The translations under genes were made by a program, and so were the position numbers. Under the pieces are notes generated by a model that saw only the letters and a list, made by a program, of their open reading frames with translations, searched no databases and was not told the DNA's origin. A stretch of DNA of 64,000 nucleotides from Hevea brasiliensis. Taxonomy: Eukaryota; Streptophyta; Magnoliopsida; Malpighiales; Euphorbiaceae. Below, piece by piece: positions 11,627 to 24,320 of this stretch (positions within the stretch are counted from its first letter, which is position 1; the number at the start of each line of letters is the position of its first letter). Where the stretch lies: the NCBI RefSeq assembly GCF_030052815.1, contig NC_079504.1, positions 46,126,324 to 46,190,323 of the forward strand, written 5' to 3'.

Positions 11627-11699
11627 GTCTTCTAAGGCTGAGTTTTGTTGCCTGTGTTAGCAGTATGAAATATTGAGACATGAATCTTTTAAAGCTGAG
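11587..11699 (+). repeat. Tandem duplication of the eIF2beta last-exon end into the 3'UTR
   Basis: Unit 1 (11587-11642) covers the last 13 codons or so, the stop and the next 16 bases; unit 2 (11643-11699) repeats it with changes. Both start TTTTGTTGC and end AGCTGAG or GGCTGAG after GACATGA(G/A)TCTT. Unit 2 lies wholly after the stop codon, so the protein is unaffected. Confidence 0.8.
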
Positions 11700-11800
11700 C
11701 TGTGCAGTTGATGAGAAGCTATGAATTTTGTATACAGTATCTACTCTCCACTGTTTACTCTGATGTTTACCAGAGTTAAATAATACTATATATTAAGTTG
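11627..11800 (+). other. Probable eIF2beta 3'UTR
   Basis: Follows the TGA at 11624-11626. It has the duplicated unit, then a T-rich stretch and AAATAATACTATATATTAAG near 11777-11796 that could serve as an AATAAA-like poly(A) signal. A T-run at about 11811-11829 follows. The end point is not fixed by sequence. Confidence 0.4.
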
Positions 11801-12682
11801 TGAGCGCTGCTTTTTTTTTTTTTTTTTTAATTTATTTTACATCTTAAAGAAAATAGTATCGATTTTGGTTGATCGATCATCGTGTCAACTTGCTGTCTCA
11901 TACAAACTCCGCTCCATGGTGTGTTATTCCATGGCCAATCTGCATCACGGCACTCTCTGCAGCAATGGAATATATTTTGCTTCTGATATGTTTCTGCATT
12001 ACATCACTTCCTGCAGCAATAGTGAATAATACTCCCTGCAGGGTTCTTTCCATTAGGGAACATGCAGGAAAAGCCTTGCATGTTGAAGATGTTAACTACG
12101 AGCATTGTTGCTGGTAGGAGTTAACTACAAACTGATCAAACTTATGAATCTGTACTAATTTGGCCCAATCTCTGTAGTTTTTAGATGAGTTATATTGGTT
12201 ATGGGTTAGAAGTTATGTAAACTGATATATTTCGGTTTGATTTTGGTTTTGAAAATTATCAAACCAATGAAACTTGAATCGATGCTTATTCACAATAAAG
12301 AAGGTGACTGAACATTTCTATTGTAAGTCATGGAATTTGACATTTTATTTTGCTTTTGTCTCTAATAATTATCCTATATGCTAATATGAAAGAATTTGTA
12401 AAAGTTTATTATCAAAAAGTGTAAAGAAGTTCAATTTGAATTGAATATTTCAAAATATGAGTGTTAATTTTTTTTTTCAATTAATAAATTATAATAATTT
12501 TAATTATTTTAATGTATGCATGAGTGTAAAAAAAAGTACAATCGAATTTAACTCGAAACCAGCCCGTTTTATTGTAAAAAAATTGAAGATATTAATTTTG
12601 TAATTTTTTTTGGTTAGTTTAGGCTTCAATATTTTTTAAACTGATTTAGTCGATTTTGTTTAGATAAATACATTGAACCCGT
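11801..12682. other. Intergenic, nothing recognised
   Basis: AT-rich downstream flank of eIF2beta. One 82-codon frame at 11869-12117 shows no domain, and its base composition is no different from the surroundings. Confidence 0.5.
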
Positions 12683-13025
12683 TCATACTGACTCGTGTAC
12701 CTTTAGTCGCTTAGAGATGCTAGCAAGGGAACCAACAAATTCTGATATGCCCTTAAAGCGCTGCTTTTGAATTTGTTTTGATACCTGCAATGAAAAACAA
12801 ATATTATATAAATTTTTACCATATGGATACCTATTAAGCACACATGAACATGAACTTGATTTGAATTGGTAGAGCATCCATGATTAATGGCTTGTGTGAG
12901 GTTTTGAACGGTGGCGCCATTTGCAAACCAGAAGTCTCTCGTTTACCATAAGAGAAACAGGTAAGCACATACTCGGTGTTTTGTGCACAGTTGTAAGCCA
13001 CCATCGCACTAGTCTCTAACCTCAC
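12683..13025 (-). other. Unrecognised possible coding exons, minus strand
   Basis: Two neighbouring minus-strand frames look less random than their surroundings. The right one (12834-13025) reads ETSAMVAYNCAQNTEYVL and then a lysine- and proline-bearing stretch to a stop. The left one begins after a good acceptor (TTTTTCATTGCAG, ending near 12788) and reads QIQKQRFKGISEFVGSLASI to a stop at 12683. I cannot fit a donor that joins them in frame, and I do not recognise the protein. This may be a gene relic or chance. Confidence 0.25.
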
Positions 13026-13581
13026 TAACGTTTACACTCAGCACTCCATCTAGGGTTAGTACATTCTTTGTTGATTTACAATCCTTAGAGATCTATACCA
13101 AATTTAAACCAATTACTGCACTAGCACTATTAGCAAAGCTAGATTTTGCAGATGCAATTCAAGCAAAAAACTATCACTTGGTGAAAATTTTTACTTGCAT
13201 TAAGGAGTATAAAATTTTTTTATACACTCGATTAATCAAAATTCAAGAAATCATATTTTGTAATAAGACTTATCGTGTTTTGTAATAGGATATATCATCT
13301 TTTTAACAATGTATTGATTATTAATTGAATGGGTATATGCATCTTTATATAGACAATAAGTTTTCCCTTAATTGGAAGAGAATGAATGAAGCATTTAAGG
13401 ATGCATTAATCAGGGATATCTGACAAAAGGAATTGTTTTATTTATAAACTTCACCTTCATATGCGTAGAGTTATTTTAAATCTTTCTATCCCGACTAATG
13501 TGTCTATCTTTTAAAACTTGAGAGTGATAAATACATTTTTGTTACCACTAGATATATTAGCAGTTGCAGATTGTTTGATTT

Positions 13582-13731
13582 GGTGCCATTATTGATACTT
13601 CTGCGGCTATAGGTTCGCATTTTTACCTAATATGGGAAGTGACATCCATTGATGAATGGTTATACAATGGCGATCCTTATGAGCTAATTGTTCTACACTT
13701 CTTTCTCGGTGTTAACTTATTCATGCAAAGG
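13582..13731 (+). pseudogene. psbA: Plastid psbA fragment in nuclear DNA (NUPT)
   Basis: The frame from 13582 reads [19 protein letters not shown], then a segment with [19 protein letters not shown] and LGV. This follows photosystem II protein D1 (its mid-region with [29 protein letters not shown]), with substitutions such as P to D and L to S. Similarity is lost on both sides. It is an old insertion of plastid DNA with no expression context and cannot make D1. Confidence 0.85.
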
Positions 13732-15040
13732 CATATTCTCTTAAAAAATGGTGAAAAATGAAAAAAATTATTATATACAATTATCTCTTGTTGTTATCAT
13801 TCATTTCTAATTTAATGGTTAAACAGAAGCCTAATTTCATCTATGTAAAGGTTGCTATACTTCAAGTTTTAATTCCCATTTAACTTTAATTTGTCATATA
13901 AAAATTGCTTAGTTTAATTTGAATGTGTTTTGTCAAATTTTAGTGAAATTCAACCAAATTTTCCAGTTTAACATCCAAGTAATTTTTCTTTCAACATAAC
14001 AATACAATAAATTAATATATCTATAATCTACAATATATATGAATATACAAATGAGAGATAAACTTTTGAATGGATAAAAATATACTTAATATAATTATAA
14101 ATTACTATTAATTAATTATTTATTAATTAAACTTACAAACGTTATCAACGTAGAAGACTACTACAATCCAAGTAGAAGAAATTTTTTATACAAAATTTTA
14201 TAAACTAAGTGATTAATTAAATAAAAAAGAAATTAATTGAATAAAAATTACCAATTGAGTTTTATTTAAAAAATTTGAAATGCAATTCAATGGAAATTTT
14301 AATTTAATGTTCTTTTTTGAAAATAATTATAATCTTAACAAAATTTAAATTCCAATCTCATAAACATTCTTAAATTATGATATATTGAAATATAACATTT
14401 TAAAAAGTATTGACCATAACAATAATACATATTAAAATACAAAACCATTGGACAAAACATTTATTAGCAAATTTATATATTTTCAAAAATTTTAAAATTA
14501 TAAAAAATTAAAGTTAATTTTAATTATAATTTACTTACAGCATAGAAAGTGAAAATTCTACTATGCGAAATAAATATGCACAGTTTAAAATTTTTTAATT
14601 TGAAACAAAAAATGATATTAATATTAATGGAAATAGAAAAAATGATACTGTAAAGCTAAAATTGGATCAGATCAAACTTATTTTACAATTTTGATACAAC
14701 TTTGAGTCTTTATCAATAACTAAAATCTATGTACGAATTAAAAAAAAAATAAAAGTTAAATTAATTTTACACGTATATTTTTTATATTTGTTAAAATATA
14801 TAATATAATTTGAATGAGTCGATATATTTATTTATAATTAAATATAATAAATAAATTACATATTTTTGTATTATATTGTTGCCCTTGATTCAAAGACTAC
14901 TCGATTAAATGAAGGAAGAGGACTGTACATTTTGCATGCATGCCTAGGCACTTCTTCACTGCCAAAATGGACTGAGATTGACATTTTTTAATGGGTCTGA
15001 TCAACAAAACATAATAAAAAAAACAATACTTATTATTTAT
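13732..15040. other. AT-rich intergenic DNA
   Basis: Extremely AT-rich, with many short A- and T-runs and no coding frame or element boundary that I can identify. It ends at the 5' LTR of the copia element. Confidence 0.5.
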
Positions 15041-16189
15041 TGTGTGTTCTTTATATTTCAAAAGATTTTATTCTATTGTATAATTAATTTTTAATTACAG
15101 TCGTAAGCTTACCTACATGTGGCCATATTTTCGTCCTACTCTTTCTCCTTATCTCTAGCTTTAAAGTTGTTGGAGACTGATAACGTTAATAATTAATTGC
15201 GGATTTGCACCAAATCTTAAAAATAATATTAACGTTACCATATTTTGTTGACTTTGATGTTATAGTGCCAAGACAAAAAAAAGTTGCTGCAATTATTTTT
15301 TAATATACATATATGAGTAAAAAAATTTTCTTTTGAGAAAGCTACTATATTTCTCTTAATACTCAACTCATCTCAACTAAACTTTTATCCTAAAAATTTG
15401 GGATCGACTATATAGATTCGCTTTATCCACTCAAAATAATTTTGGGTTAAATTCTCAGAAATGTATAATGCTTCTACGTTATGCTGTATAACTCTCCTCT
15501 AAGTCAATTTAGGTCTACCCATTTTTTTCTTTCTATCCTCTAACCTAATGTGCTCTACTTATCTACACATGACCAAACTACCTCAATCTTCCTTCTCTCA
15601 ACTTATCCTCAATTGGCACCACTCCTACCTTTTCTCTAATACTCTCATTACAGACTTTATCTAGTCTAGTATGGCCACTCATCCACCTTAACATTCTCAT
15701 CTCTGCAACTCTTATCTTAGACGCATACGACTCCTTCATTGCCCAACACTCACTACCATATAATATAGTCGGTCATATAGTTGTACGGTAAAATTTTCCT
15801 TTCAACTTATTGGGAATCTTGCGATCACATAAAACTCCCATAGCACGTCTACACTTCAACTATCTGGCTTTAATCTTATAACTAACATCCTTCTCACATC
15901 CCCTATCTACTTGAAGGATTGAGCCGAGATATTTAAAGTGATTACTTTGGGATAGTACCACTCCATCCAAACTAACTCCTTCCCTATCACTAGTTTGGCC
16001 TTCACTGAACTTGCAATGCATGTATTCTGTCTTTGTTCTACTTAACTTAAAGCCCTTTAACTCTAGAGTACTTCTCCAAAATTCTAGCTTTCTATTGACT
16101 CATTCTCGCATCTCATCTATCAGAACAATATCATCCGCAAACATCATGCACCAAGGAATACTCTCTTGTATATGTTTCGTTAATTCATC

Positions 16190-16972
16190 TTAAACTAATG
16201 TAAAAAGGTAGGGGCTTATAGCTGATCCTTGGTGTAATCTAATTGAGATCGGAAAATCTCTTATGTCCCCTCCCACTGTGCGCACAATAGTAGTTGCTCC
16301 TTCGTACATATCTTTCAACACTTGTATGTACCTAATAGATACCCTCTTTTGTTCTAACACACTCCTCCATAAGACATCTTTTAGAACACTATCATAAGCC
16401 TTCTCCAAATCAATAAAAACTATGTGTAGATCTTTCTTCACATCTCTTTATTTGTCCATCAAGATTCTAATGAGAAAGATCGCTTCCATAGTTAAATGAC
16501 CGGGCATGAAGCCAAATTGATTGAGAGAAATAGAAGTATCATGATGTAGTCGATGCTCCACGACTCTCTCCCACAACTTCATAGTATAGCTCATAAGTTT
16601 AATTCCCCTATAGTTTGAGCAACTCTGTATGTCTCTTTTATTTTTAAAAATAGGTACTAAAATACTCCTCCTCCATTCATCAGGCATTCTCTTTGAGTTT
16701 AGAATCTTATTAAATAATTTAGTTAACCATGCCAATCCCATATCTCCCAAACACTTCCACACTTCAATTGGTATTCCATCGAGTCCATAGGCTTTACCCA
16801 CTTTCATTCTCTTAAGTGCTTCCTTTACTTTTAAAGATCTAATCCTTCTAGTATAATTTATATTCTTTTCTATTGTTCTATAGTTTATATTCACACTATT
16901 ACCATTTTGACTATTATTAAAGAGTTCATTAAAATAATTTCTCCATCTTTCTTTAATGTCCTCGTCTTTCAA
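16190..16972 (-). pseudogene. LINE reverse transcriptase domain
   Basis: The frames 16972-16448 and 16441-16190 abut across a small break. They contain [63 protein letters not shown] and [12 protein letters not shown], the ordered blocks of RTE-clade RT. The FADD-type catalytic block continues in the decayed stretch below 16190 (15760-16190). Copies cDNA directly at the nicked target when functional; this copy cannot. Confidence 0.9.
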
Positions 16973-17340
16973 TAATACTTTTCCTTCTTTATCCTTAATG
17001 CACCTAACTTGATTGAGATCTTGACATTTCCTTTCTCTCCTCCTTGCTAATTAATAAATATCTTTTTCCCCTTCTTTAGTTCTAAGTTTTTCATATAACT
17101 TTTCAAAGGCTTGTGCTCTTGCTTGACTAATTGCCTTTTTTGCCTCTTTCTTTGCTATCTTGTTTCATATGCCTCATTATTATCACATTTAGGTAATTTC
17201 TTATGCCATTCCCTTTTTCTCTTCATTGCCTTTTGTACTTCCTTATTCTACCACCATCTCTCTTTTGAGGGTGGTCCATGTCCTTTAGACTCTCCAAGTA
17301 CTTTTCTAGCTACTTCTCTAATCTTTGATGCCATCTGTAT

Positions 17341-18384
17341 CTACATATCATTGGCCTCCATATCCAGCTTCCATGCTTCGGACTCGAGAAGCTCATTTTT
17401 GAACTTCACTTGCTTTACTCCTTTGAACTCCCACCACTTTGTTCGAGCTACACTATTTCTTTTGACCTTACTTGAATTGTTCCTAAACTTGACATCCAAG
17501 ACCATTACCCGATGTTGACTTGTTAAAGCCTCTCTAGGAATGACCTTGCAATCCTTGCATAGAGCTCTATTTGTCTTCCTAGTTAAGAGAAAGTCGATTT
17601 GGCTTCTATGTTGCCCACTTTTGAAAGTCACTAAATGTGACTCTCTTTTTATAAAGTAGGTATTTGCTAGTATTAGGTCGTATGCCATAGCAAAATCCAG
17701 AATTCTTTTTCCCTCCTCATTTCGACTGCCAAAACCAAAACCTCCATAAACATTCTCATAACCTTGCCTATCACTTCCTACATGTCCATTCAAATCTCCA
17801 CCAATGAAAATATTCTCTTCATTCGGTATGCTTTGCATTAAATCATCTATATCTTTCAAAAACCTTTGTTTACTCTCACTATCTAGTCCTATTTGTGGGG
17901 CATAAGTACTAACTATATTTATTGTTTCTCCTTCTAGTACTAGTTTTACTAGTATAATTCTATCTCCTACTCTTTTCACAGCTATTACAGCGTCTTTCAA
18001 TGTCCTGTTTATGATTATACTCACTCCGTTCTTGTTTCTCTCCTTTCCAGTAAACTATAGTTTGTACCTTGAATTACCCACTTCCTTGCTTTTCTCTCCC
18101 ACCCATTTAGTCTCCTGAATGCAAGCAATATTCACTCTTCTCCTTTCCAAGGTATCCACAAGCTCCATTAATTTTCCTGTAAGTGATCCAACATTCTAAG
18201 TACCAACCCTGATCCTCCTCCTATCCTGTTCCTTCCTAATTGATCTCCTTCTATGATATCTTCTATTATTTTCTATGTCTATCTTGTGTTCTGTTCCACT
18301 ATTTGTTCTACTATCTGTCCTATGGACTAACTTCTTTACCCACACCCGTCCATGATGTGGGAACCATTGCTCACTTAACACCAC
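17341..18384 (-). pseudogene. LINE AP-endonuclease domain
   Basis: From the right: a basic N-terminal region (start codon at 18384), RIRVGT, a stop (TAG at the place of the Trp in the family motif GTWNVGSL), then a stretch with LTGKLMELVDTL and CIQETKW. The frame 18024-17341 holds STYAPQ, FIGGDLNGHVG, SQIDFLLTR and SQHRVMV, the asparagine, aspartate and histidine motifs of the APE-like nuclease that nicks the target DNA. A second break lies near 18060. The catalytic motifs are present but the frame is broken at the Trp and near the QETK block. Confidence 0.88.
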
Positions 18385-18870
18385 ACTCGAGCGCCGACAT
18401 GGTGTATCGCTTTCGGTGAACGCTCTACACCCTTACATATTTCTCACTATACCCGGGCTTCGATGTAGCGCGTCATAAGTAGAGGACGCTCCAACGTTTA
18501 TATCATTTGAATCCATATCATAAGGTGTGATGAAATTTTTATGCTGGTTGTCACCTACCGCAACCCTCCTCCTTTATCCGGGCTTGGGACTGACTAAGCG
18601 CAAACTACTTAGGCGGAGTTTACTATATTTCTTTTAATATGCTGGATTAATTTTTTTTTTGTTTTTTTATTATTCTTCTTCCTAAAATTAACTAGAAGAA
18701 CCTGTTATATCTTGGGCAAATTTTCGCATTTATTTTCTTATGATTGATGAAATAATTTCTTAAGGATAGTGTTCCTACCAACATCTCAGGTTTATTATTT
18801 TTATTTTATTTTCTATAGATATTTTTACAACAATCTTAAGGAATTAGTGTGGATTCTACTGCCGCCAACA

Positions 18871-21800
18871 ATGTTGTTTCTTTTTGATGATGCAAACAAT
18901 TCGTCCATTGCATCTTCAATTCATGCTATTCCATCCTATTCTGTTTCCATCATGCCCATTGTTCCATAAGCCAAACCCTTCTTTGACATCTCTAAATTTG
19001 AGCTTTTTGCAGGCCATAATTTCAAGAGGTGGCAAGAGCAAATTTATTCTATTCTTGACATGCACGAAGCAGCTGCTGCCCTCATAGATCCGAAACCGAT
19101 GTTAAGTACAGACCCATACAATCATTAGTACTTTCTCTAATAACATATTTGATGTCTACACCTATAAAGAAGCCAAGCAAATATGGGACTCAATGAACTT
19201 GAAGTATAATGCTAAGGATGCTTGGAAGTAGATTGTCATTGGCAATTTCACAGATGGGAGATGACAAAAGAGAAGGACAACAAAATGCAAATTAATGAGT
19301 ACCACAAACTCTTAGAGGATCTCAGGACTAAAAAAATAATGTCATTTGAATCTGACATGATTGTATTGACAAAAAATAGTGTTTTTGTGGACAAAGGCTA
19401 TTGTAATTAGGGACTCTTTTGTACTCAATGTTTTTGAAATAATGAATGAAAATGCATCTTCTTTTGCTTACTTAGTCGACTCTATTGATATAAAGCATGC
19501 TAGATTAAGACATGTCAGTGTTTGTTATGTTAAAAAGATGTAATATCTTGGTTTAATTTCTGGTATTAGTATTATATGCTTAAATAAATGTGAAATATGT
19601 GTAGAATCTAAATTAACTAAGAAACCTTGCCTTTCTATACAAAGAGAATTTGAATTGCTTAGTTTAATTCTGTCTGTTCTAGGAGATTTGAAACAAACAA
19701 TGAATAGAGGTGGTAAAAAAATATTATGTGACCTTTATTGATGATTTTTCTAGATATACTAAGATATATTTGCTTAGAAATAAAGATAAGACTTTTGACA
19801 TGTTTCTTTTATATAAAGCTGAAGTAAAAAATCAACTAAATAGGAAAATTAAAGGAGCTAGATCAGATAGAGGTGATGAATATATTTTGTTTATTGACTT
19901 TTGTGAAAAAGAATGAATAATTCATGAAATCACTCCTCCTTATTCACTTAAATCAAATGGAGTAGCAAAAAGAAAAAATAAGAGTTTAAAATAAATGATG
20001 AATGCCTTATTAGTTAGTTCTTCTACACCTGATAATCTTGGGGGAGAAGCATTATTATCTGCTTGTCATTTACAAAATAGAATTCCTATAAAAAAAACTG
20101 AGAAAACACCATATAAACTATGGAAAGGCTATGCACCATGGAAACGCTATGCATCTAACCTAAAATATTTGAAAGTGTTGGGGGTGTCTTGCTAAAATAA
20201 TGCTTCCTGTCCTTAAGGAAAGAAAAATAGGTTCTGAAACATTTGATTGCATGTTTATTGGCTATGTTGAACAAAGTGCTGCTTATAGATTTCTTGTTTT
20301 GAGAAGTGATGTGTTTGATTTTAATACTATAATTGAGACAAAAAAAATGCTGAATTTTTTGAACAAATTTTTCTTTTAAAATCTGAAAATATTTCTCATG
20401 CACCTATACAAAATGATTTTGAAAATCTTTGTGATAATTTAAGAAAAAACAAAAGACAAAGGAAAGAGTCTTCCTTTGGAAATGTTTTTTATATATTATC
20501 TTGTTGAAAATGACCCTTTAACTTATTCTGATGCTATTTCTTGTTCTGATGCTCCTTTTTGGAAAGAAGCAATTAATACTAAAATTGATTCTATTACCCA
20601 AAATAGTACTGGATTTTGGTAGACTTAACTCTAGGAGTCAAACATATTGGTTGCAAGTGGATTTTAAAAAGGAAGTATAACCCTGATGGATCAACTGATA
20701 AAGTTGCAAAAGGTTTTAGTAAAAAACAAGATGTTGATTATTTTGACACTTTTGCTCCTATGGCTAGAATTTCTTCTGTTCGAGTTTTAAGTTGCTTTGG
20801 TATCAAAACAACCTTTTTAAAAAGTGATTTGGAAAAAGAAATTTATATGGTACAACCTAAGTGTTGTGTTGTTTCTGGTCAAGAAAATGAAGTTTTGCAA
20901 ACTTCTTAACTCTTCATATGATTTGAAACAAGCACCAAAACAATGGCATAAGAAATTTGATCAAGTTTTGATTAGTGATGGTTTTTCCTTTATTGAAGTT
21001 GATAAATGTGTTTATACAAAACTTGTAAATGGTGAATGTGTAATTATTTGTTTATATATAGATAACATGCTCATTTTTGGTACTAGTTATCATATGGTAC
21101 TTAAAACAAAATGTTTTCTTGCTTTTAAATTTGATATGAAAGATATGGGCAATGTAAGTGTGATTTTGGGTGTTAAAATTATAAGGAAAGGTGATGATGT
21201 AATGCTACTATAGGAACATTATGTTCTTCTAAAGAAGTTTAGACATTTTGTTGTCAAACCAGTGAGTACCCCTTATGATGCTAACACTTAATTAAAGAAA
21301 AATAGAGGTTGTCCTACTGCTCAATCTGAATATGCACAGATTATTGGGAGTCTATTGCATTTGTTGAATTTTTCTTGACCTGATATGGCATATGTTGTTC
21401 ATAGATTAAGCAGGTATATATATAATCCCAACCATCATTATTGGGTTGCATTGATCAGACTAATGAAATATTTGAGAGGTACCATGAATTATTGTATTTT
21501 ATATAGTCGATTTCCCACTTTATTAGAAGGATAGTTAATTGGATTCTAGATTCAGATGAAATAAAATTCACTAGTGGTTATGTGTTCACCCTTAGTGGTG
21601 GCACAGTAACTTAGAGATCAACCAAACGAACTATTATTATCAAATCCACCATGGAGTTAGAGTTTATTGCTCTAGAATTAACTGGTGATGAGGTTGTTTA
21701 GTTAAGAAACTTCTTAGCAAATATTTCATTGGCCATAAAACCAACATCTTTTGTGTCCATGCTTTGTGATCTCCAAGCAGCAATAACCATTGCAAAGAAT

Positions 21801-21986
21801 AAGACTTTCAATAGTAAGAATAGATATATTCATTTAAGACATGATGTGGATAAGTAGCCGCTAAAAGATGGAACTATATCCATTGATTATGTGAAGTCAA
21901 AAGTGAATTTGGCTGATCCTCTGACTAAATTGGGAAGGAAATCAATAAATGAAACATCGAGGGCAATGAAACTTCAGCCAGTTTAA
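18871..21986 (+). pseudogene. Copia gag-pol relic
   Basis: Gag begins at ATG 18871 and continues past a stop (TAA at about 18967) with FELFAGHNFKRWQEQIYSIL, the N-terminal gag motif of this copia group. Pre-integrase sequence is at about 19490-19700, integrase core at 19710-20190 (YYVTFIDDFSRYTKIYL; GARSDRGDEY with the second catalytic Asp), RT at 20616-21213 (IGCKWILKRKYNPDGS, SSYDLKQAPKQWHKKF, LYIDNMLIFGT where the family has YVDDML, so one active-site Asp is Asn), RNase H at about 21300-21986. The frames are cut by many stops and indels, and about 20130-20160 holds a small local duplication (AAACGCTATGCA). Non-functional. Confidence 0.9.
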
Positions 21987-22566
21987 GAAATTAAAAGTGA
22001 TAGAAATCTAACCTTTGTGATTGGAGATCCCATGAATTAGGTTCATATGGGTAATAAAAAGTCACTTGTTAGTTTTACTAGCATTATTAGTTATTGTCCC
22101 TTCTATGGTGTGAGAAGAGCTGGACTAATGAGCGGATGAGTTAAAAGCTCCTAATGATATTTACATCCTTATGGGTGGTGTATAAATTGCAGTATACACT
22201 TGATGAAATCACCTATATGAGTGTGGAGTGGAGCCACTCCTATGAGATTGTGGCATAATCTCTAGAGCACTTATGAAATATTAGGCTTGCGGATGGCCTA
22301 TTAGCGCAAAATAACATCAATAGTGAGAATTGTGTGAGTATAATATGATTGATAGGATTCTAACTTGCTTAAAAGTGTTTTTGGTTCATAGGAGCTAAAA
22401 GCTTCACCAACAACTTTGTATGTTAAGTCTTGTCAGTCTAGGACTAGTTCACAGTCCAAAAGACACCAGATTCATAGCATTTACGCTCATGTTTTTAACC
22501 AAGCAAATATTTTAAAATAAAAATTTCAAAATAAAAATGAGCTTTTGAAACATGTGGAGGGATTGT

Positions 22567-23130
22567 TGTGTGTTCTTTATATTTTAAAAGAATTTATTCT
22601 ACTATAAAATTAATTTTTAATTATAGTTGTAAGCTCACCTCCGTGTGGCCATTTTTTTGTCCTATTCTTTCTCCTTATCACTGTCTTTAAAGTTGTTGGA
22701 GATATTATAACGTTAATAATTTATTGCAATTTGATCCAAATCTTAAAGATAATATCAACGTTATTATCATTTGTTCCACCTTTTGCTGTCCATTATTTGC
22801 TCTATTATTTTTGCTGACTATAACATTATAGTGCCAAGAGAAAAAATAGCAGTTGCAATTATTTTTGAATTAATATACATATATCAATCTAAAAAATTTT
22901 TCTTTTGAGAGAGCTACTGCATTTCTTTTAATTTGTTGGATTAAATATTTTTCTTGCTTCTCTACTATTCTGCTTCTTGGAAATTAACTAGAAGAACCTA
23001 TTATATCCTGGGCGAATTTTCACATTTAATTTTCTTGTGGTTGGTGAATTAATTCCTTAAGGATAATGTTCCTACAACACGTCTCAGGTTTACTATTTTA
23101 ATTTTATTTTCCATAGATATTTTTACAACA
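22567..23130 (+). repeat. 3' LTR of copia element
   Basis: 564 bp, starts TGTGTGTTC and ends ACAACA, matching the 5' LTR ends. Uninterrupted. Confidence 0.92.
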
Positions 23131-24320
23131 TTATTGTCATCAATAGAAAATCAAAAGAACATTATGAAGGGAAATAAATCAAAATTGCTTTCAACTTTAG
23201 TAGAAAGGAGGAAAAGTAAAACCTCCAAAGATAACCACAACAACCTCACATTGTAATTTTCCATGTCCTCGATGATAAAAAGAAAATGCCTTTGAAAGTG
23301 ACAAAGATCTGGAAAATATTATTTAAAATAATTTTCTGACAAAGATTAATTAATTTGATGGGCAAATCCCAACACATAACACTTAGAACTAGGGGAATAT
23401 GATCATTTTTTAGTGTATTCTTAGGATAATTTATGAAGCAACTTAAAATTGACAAGTCTGTAATTAAGAGGTGGAAGATGGTATCATCTTTGTTTCAATA
23501 TTGTTTGGGATTTAGATGAATAATTTGGTAATTTTATAAAAATATTTATTTTTTTAAATTAAAATATTTGTTTGTTATTTTAAAATGTAATTTTTTAGTA
23601 TAATTGACTTTGACTAGAACTCAAATATATATATATATATATATATATATAAGCTCCGATTGGTACTCAAATTTGAAACCTCAAGCTTGGACATGACTCT
23701 AATGCAAAAAGTAATAGTATTCAACCAACAGAAATAAATTTACATTAAAAATTTTTTAAAGAAGAATTTGTCAAAATTGGAATACTTCAAATTTTGAAAT
23801 ATGAAATAAACATTTAATTATTAATTATTAATTTAATATAATTAAAAAACTTTATATGAAATAATATATATATTTTTGTTTTACTCATATAAAAAAATAC
23901 TTGTCAAACATGTTTTCATTTTATACATTTAATTATCTTTTAGAAAATAAAAAAAAATTGAACCAATTCACTTCACTTTAAGTCGAAATGTAAAAATAAT
24001 TCTTATCTAGACTTTCTAGATTTATCATTATAAATATATGTAAAAATATCATAAAGAAAATAAGAAAGCTTGAAGAAAGTGAAGAACCCTGGGAAATTAT
24101 CATAAGGAAAAACCAAGTATTCGACGATGAAGAGAATATATAAGCAAGTAATGTCTTAAGATCAAAGCCAATCAACGGTTTAAATTGACCCAAGTGGTTG
24201 CATGATGCACACGTTTCCAATACTGTTGCATTTAATGTTTGAACTTGATGGGAGTATAAAAAGTTTTATTTTTTATTTAAATTGATTAAGAACACACACG
24301 AGACAAAGAAGGAACACACC

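Larger units (their letters stand above)
15361..18620 (-). mobile_element. Full-length RTE-type LINE
   Basis: About 3.26 kb, the usual size for plant RTE elements. The target duplication is TACTATATTTCTCTTAAT at 15343-15360 and TACTATATTTCTTTTAAT at 18621-18638, differing at one base. The 3' end lies at the left (ACTCAACTCATCTCAAC, short-repeat tail rather than poly-A). The 5' end at the right has CCGGGCTTGGGACTGACTAAG and the AGGCGGAGTT end. It carries endonuclease then reverse transcriptase in one minus-strand frame, with several stops. Confidence 0.93.
15041..18832 (+). repeat. 5' LTR of copia element, interrupted by LINE
   Basis: Aligns piece by piece with the LTR at 22567-23130. The LINE sits between 15360 and 18639, at the LTR position that reads CTACTGCATTTCTTTTAATTT in the intact 3' LTR; that copy acts as an empty-site reference. 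Confidence 0.9.
15041..23130 (+). mobile_element. Ty1/copia retrotransposon, decayed, with nested LINE
   Basis: The 5' LTR (15041-15360 plus 18639-18832) and 3' LTR (22567-23130) both start TGTGTGTTCTTTATATTT and end ATAGATATTTTTACAACA. The 3' LTR is 564 bp; the 5' LTR is about 514 bp without the LINE, the gap being an internal deletion near 15240. The 3' LTR is preceded by a polypurine-like CATGTGGAGGGATTGT. Flanks are TTTAT on the left and TTATT on the right, so a 4-5 bp target duplication is likely but not perfect. I could not find a standard initiator-Met primer-binding site after the 5' LTR. Order gag, integrase, RT, RNase H marks it as copia. Confidence 0.9.

Noticed and set aside
11869..12117. 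82-codon frame downstream of eIF2beta
   Set aside because: No domain, no splice or expression context, and nothing in composition that sets it apart.
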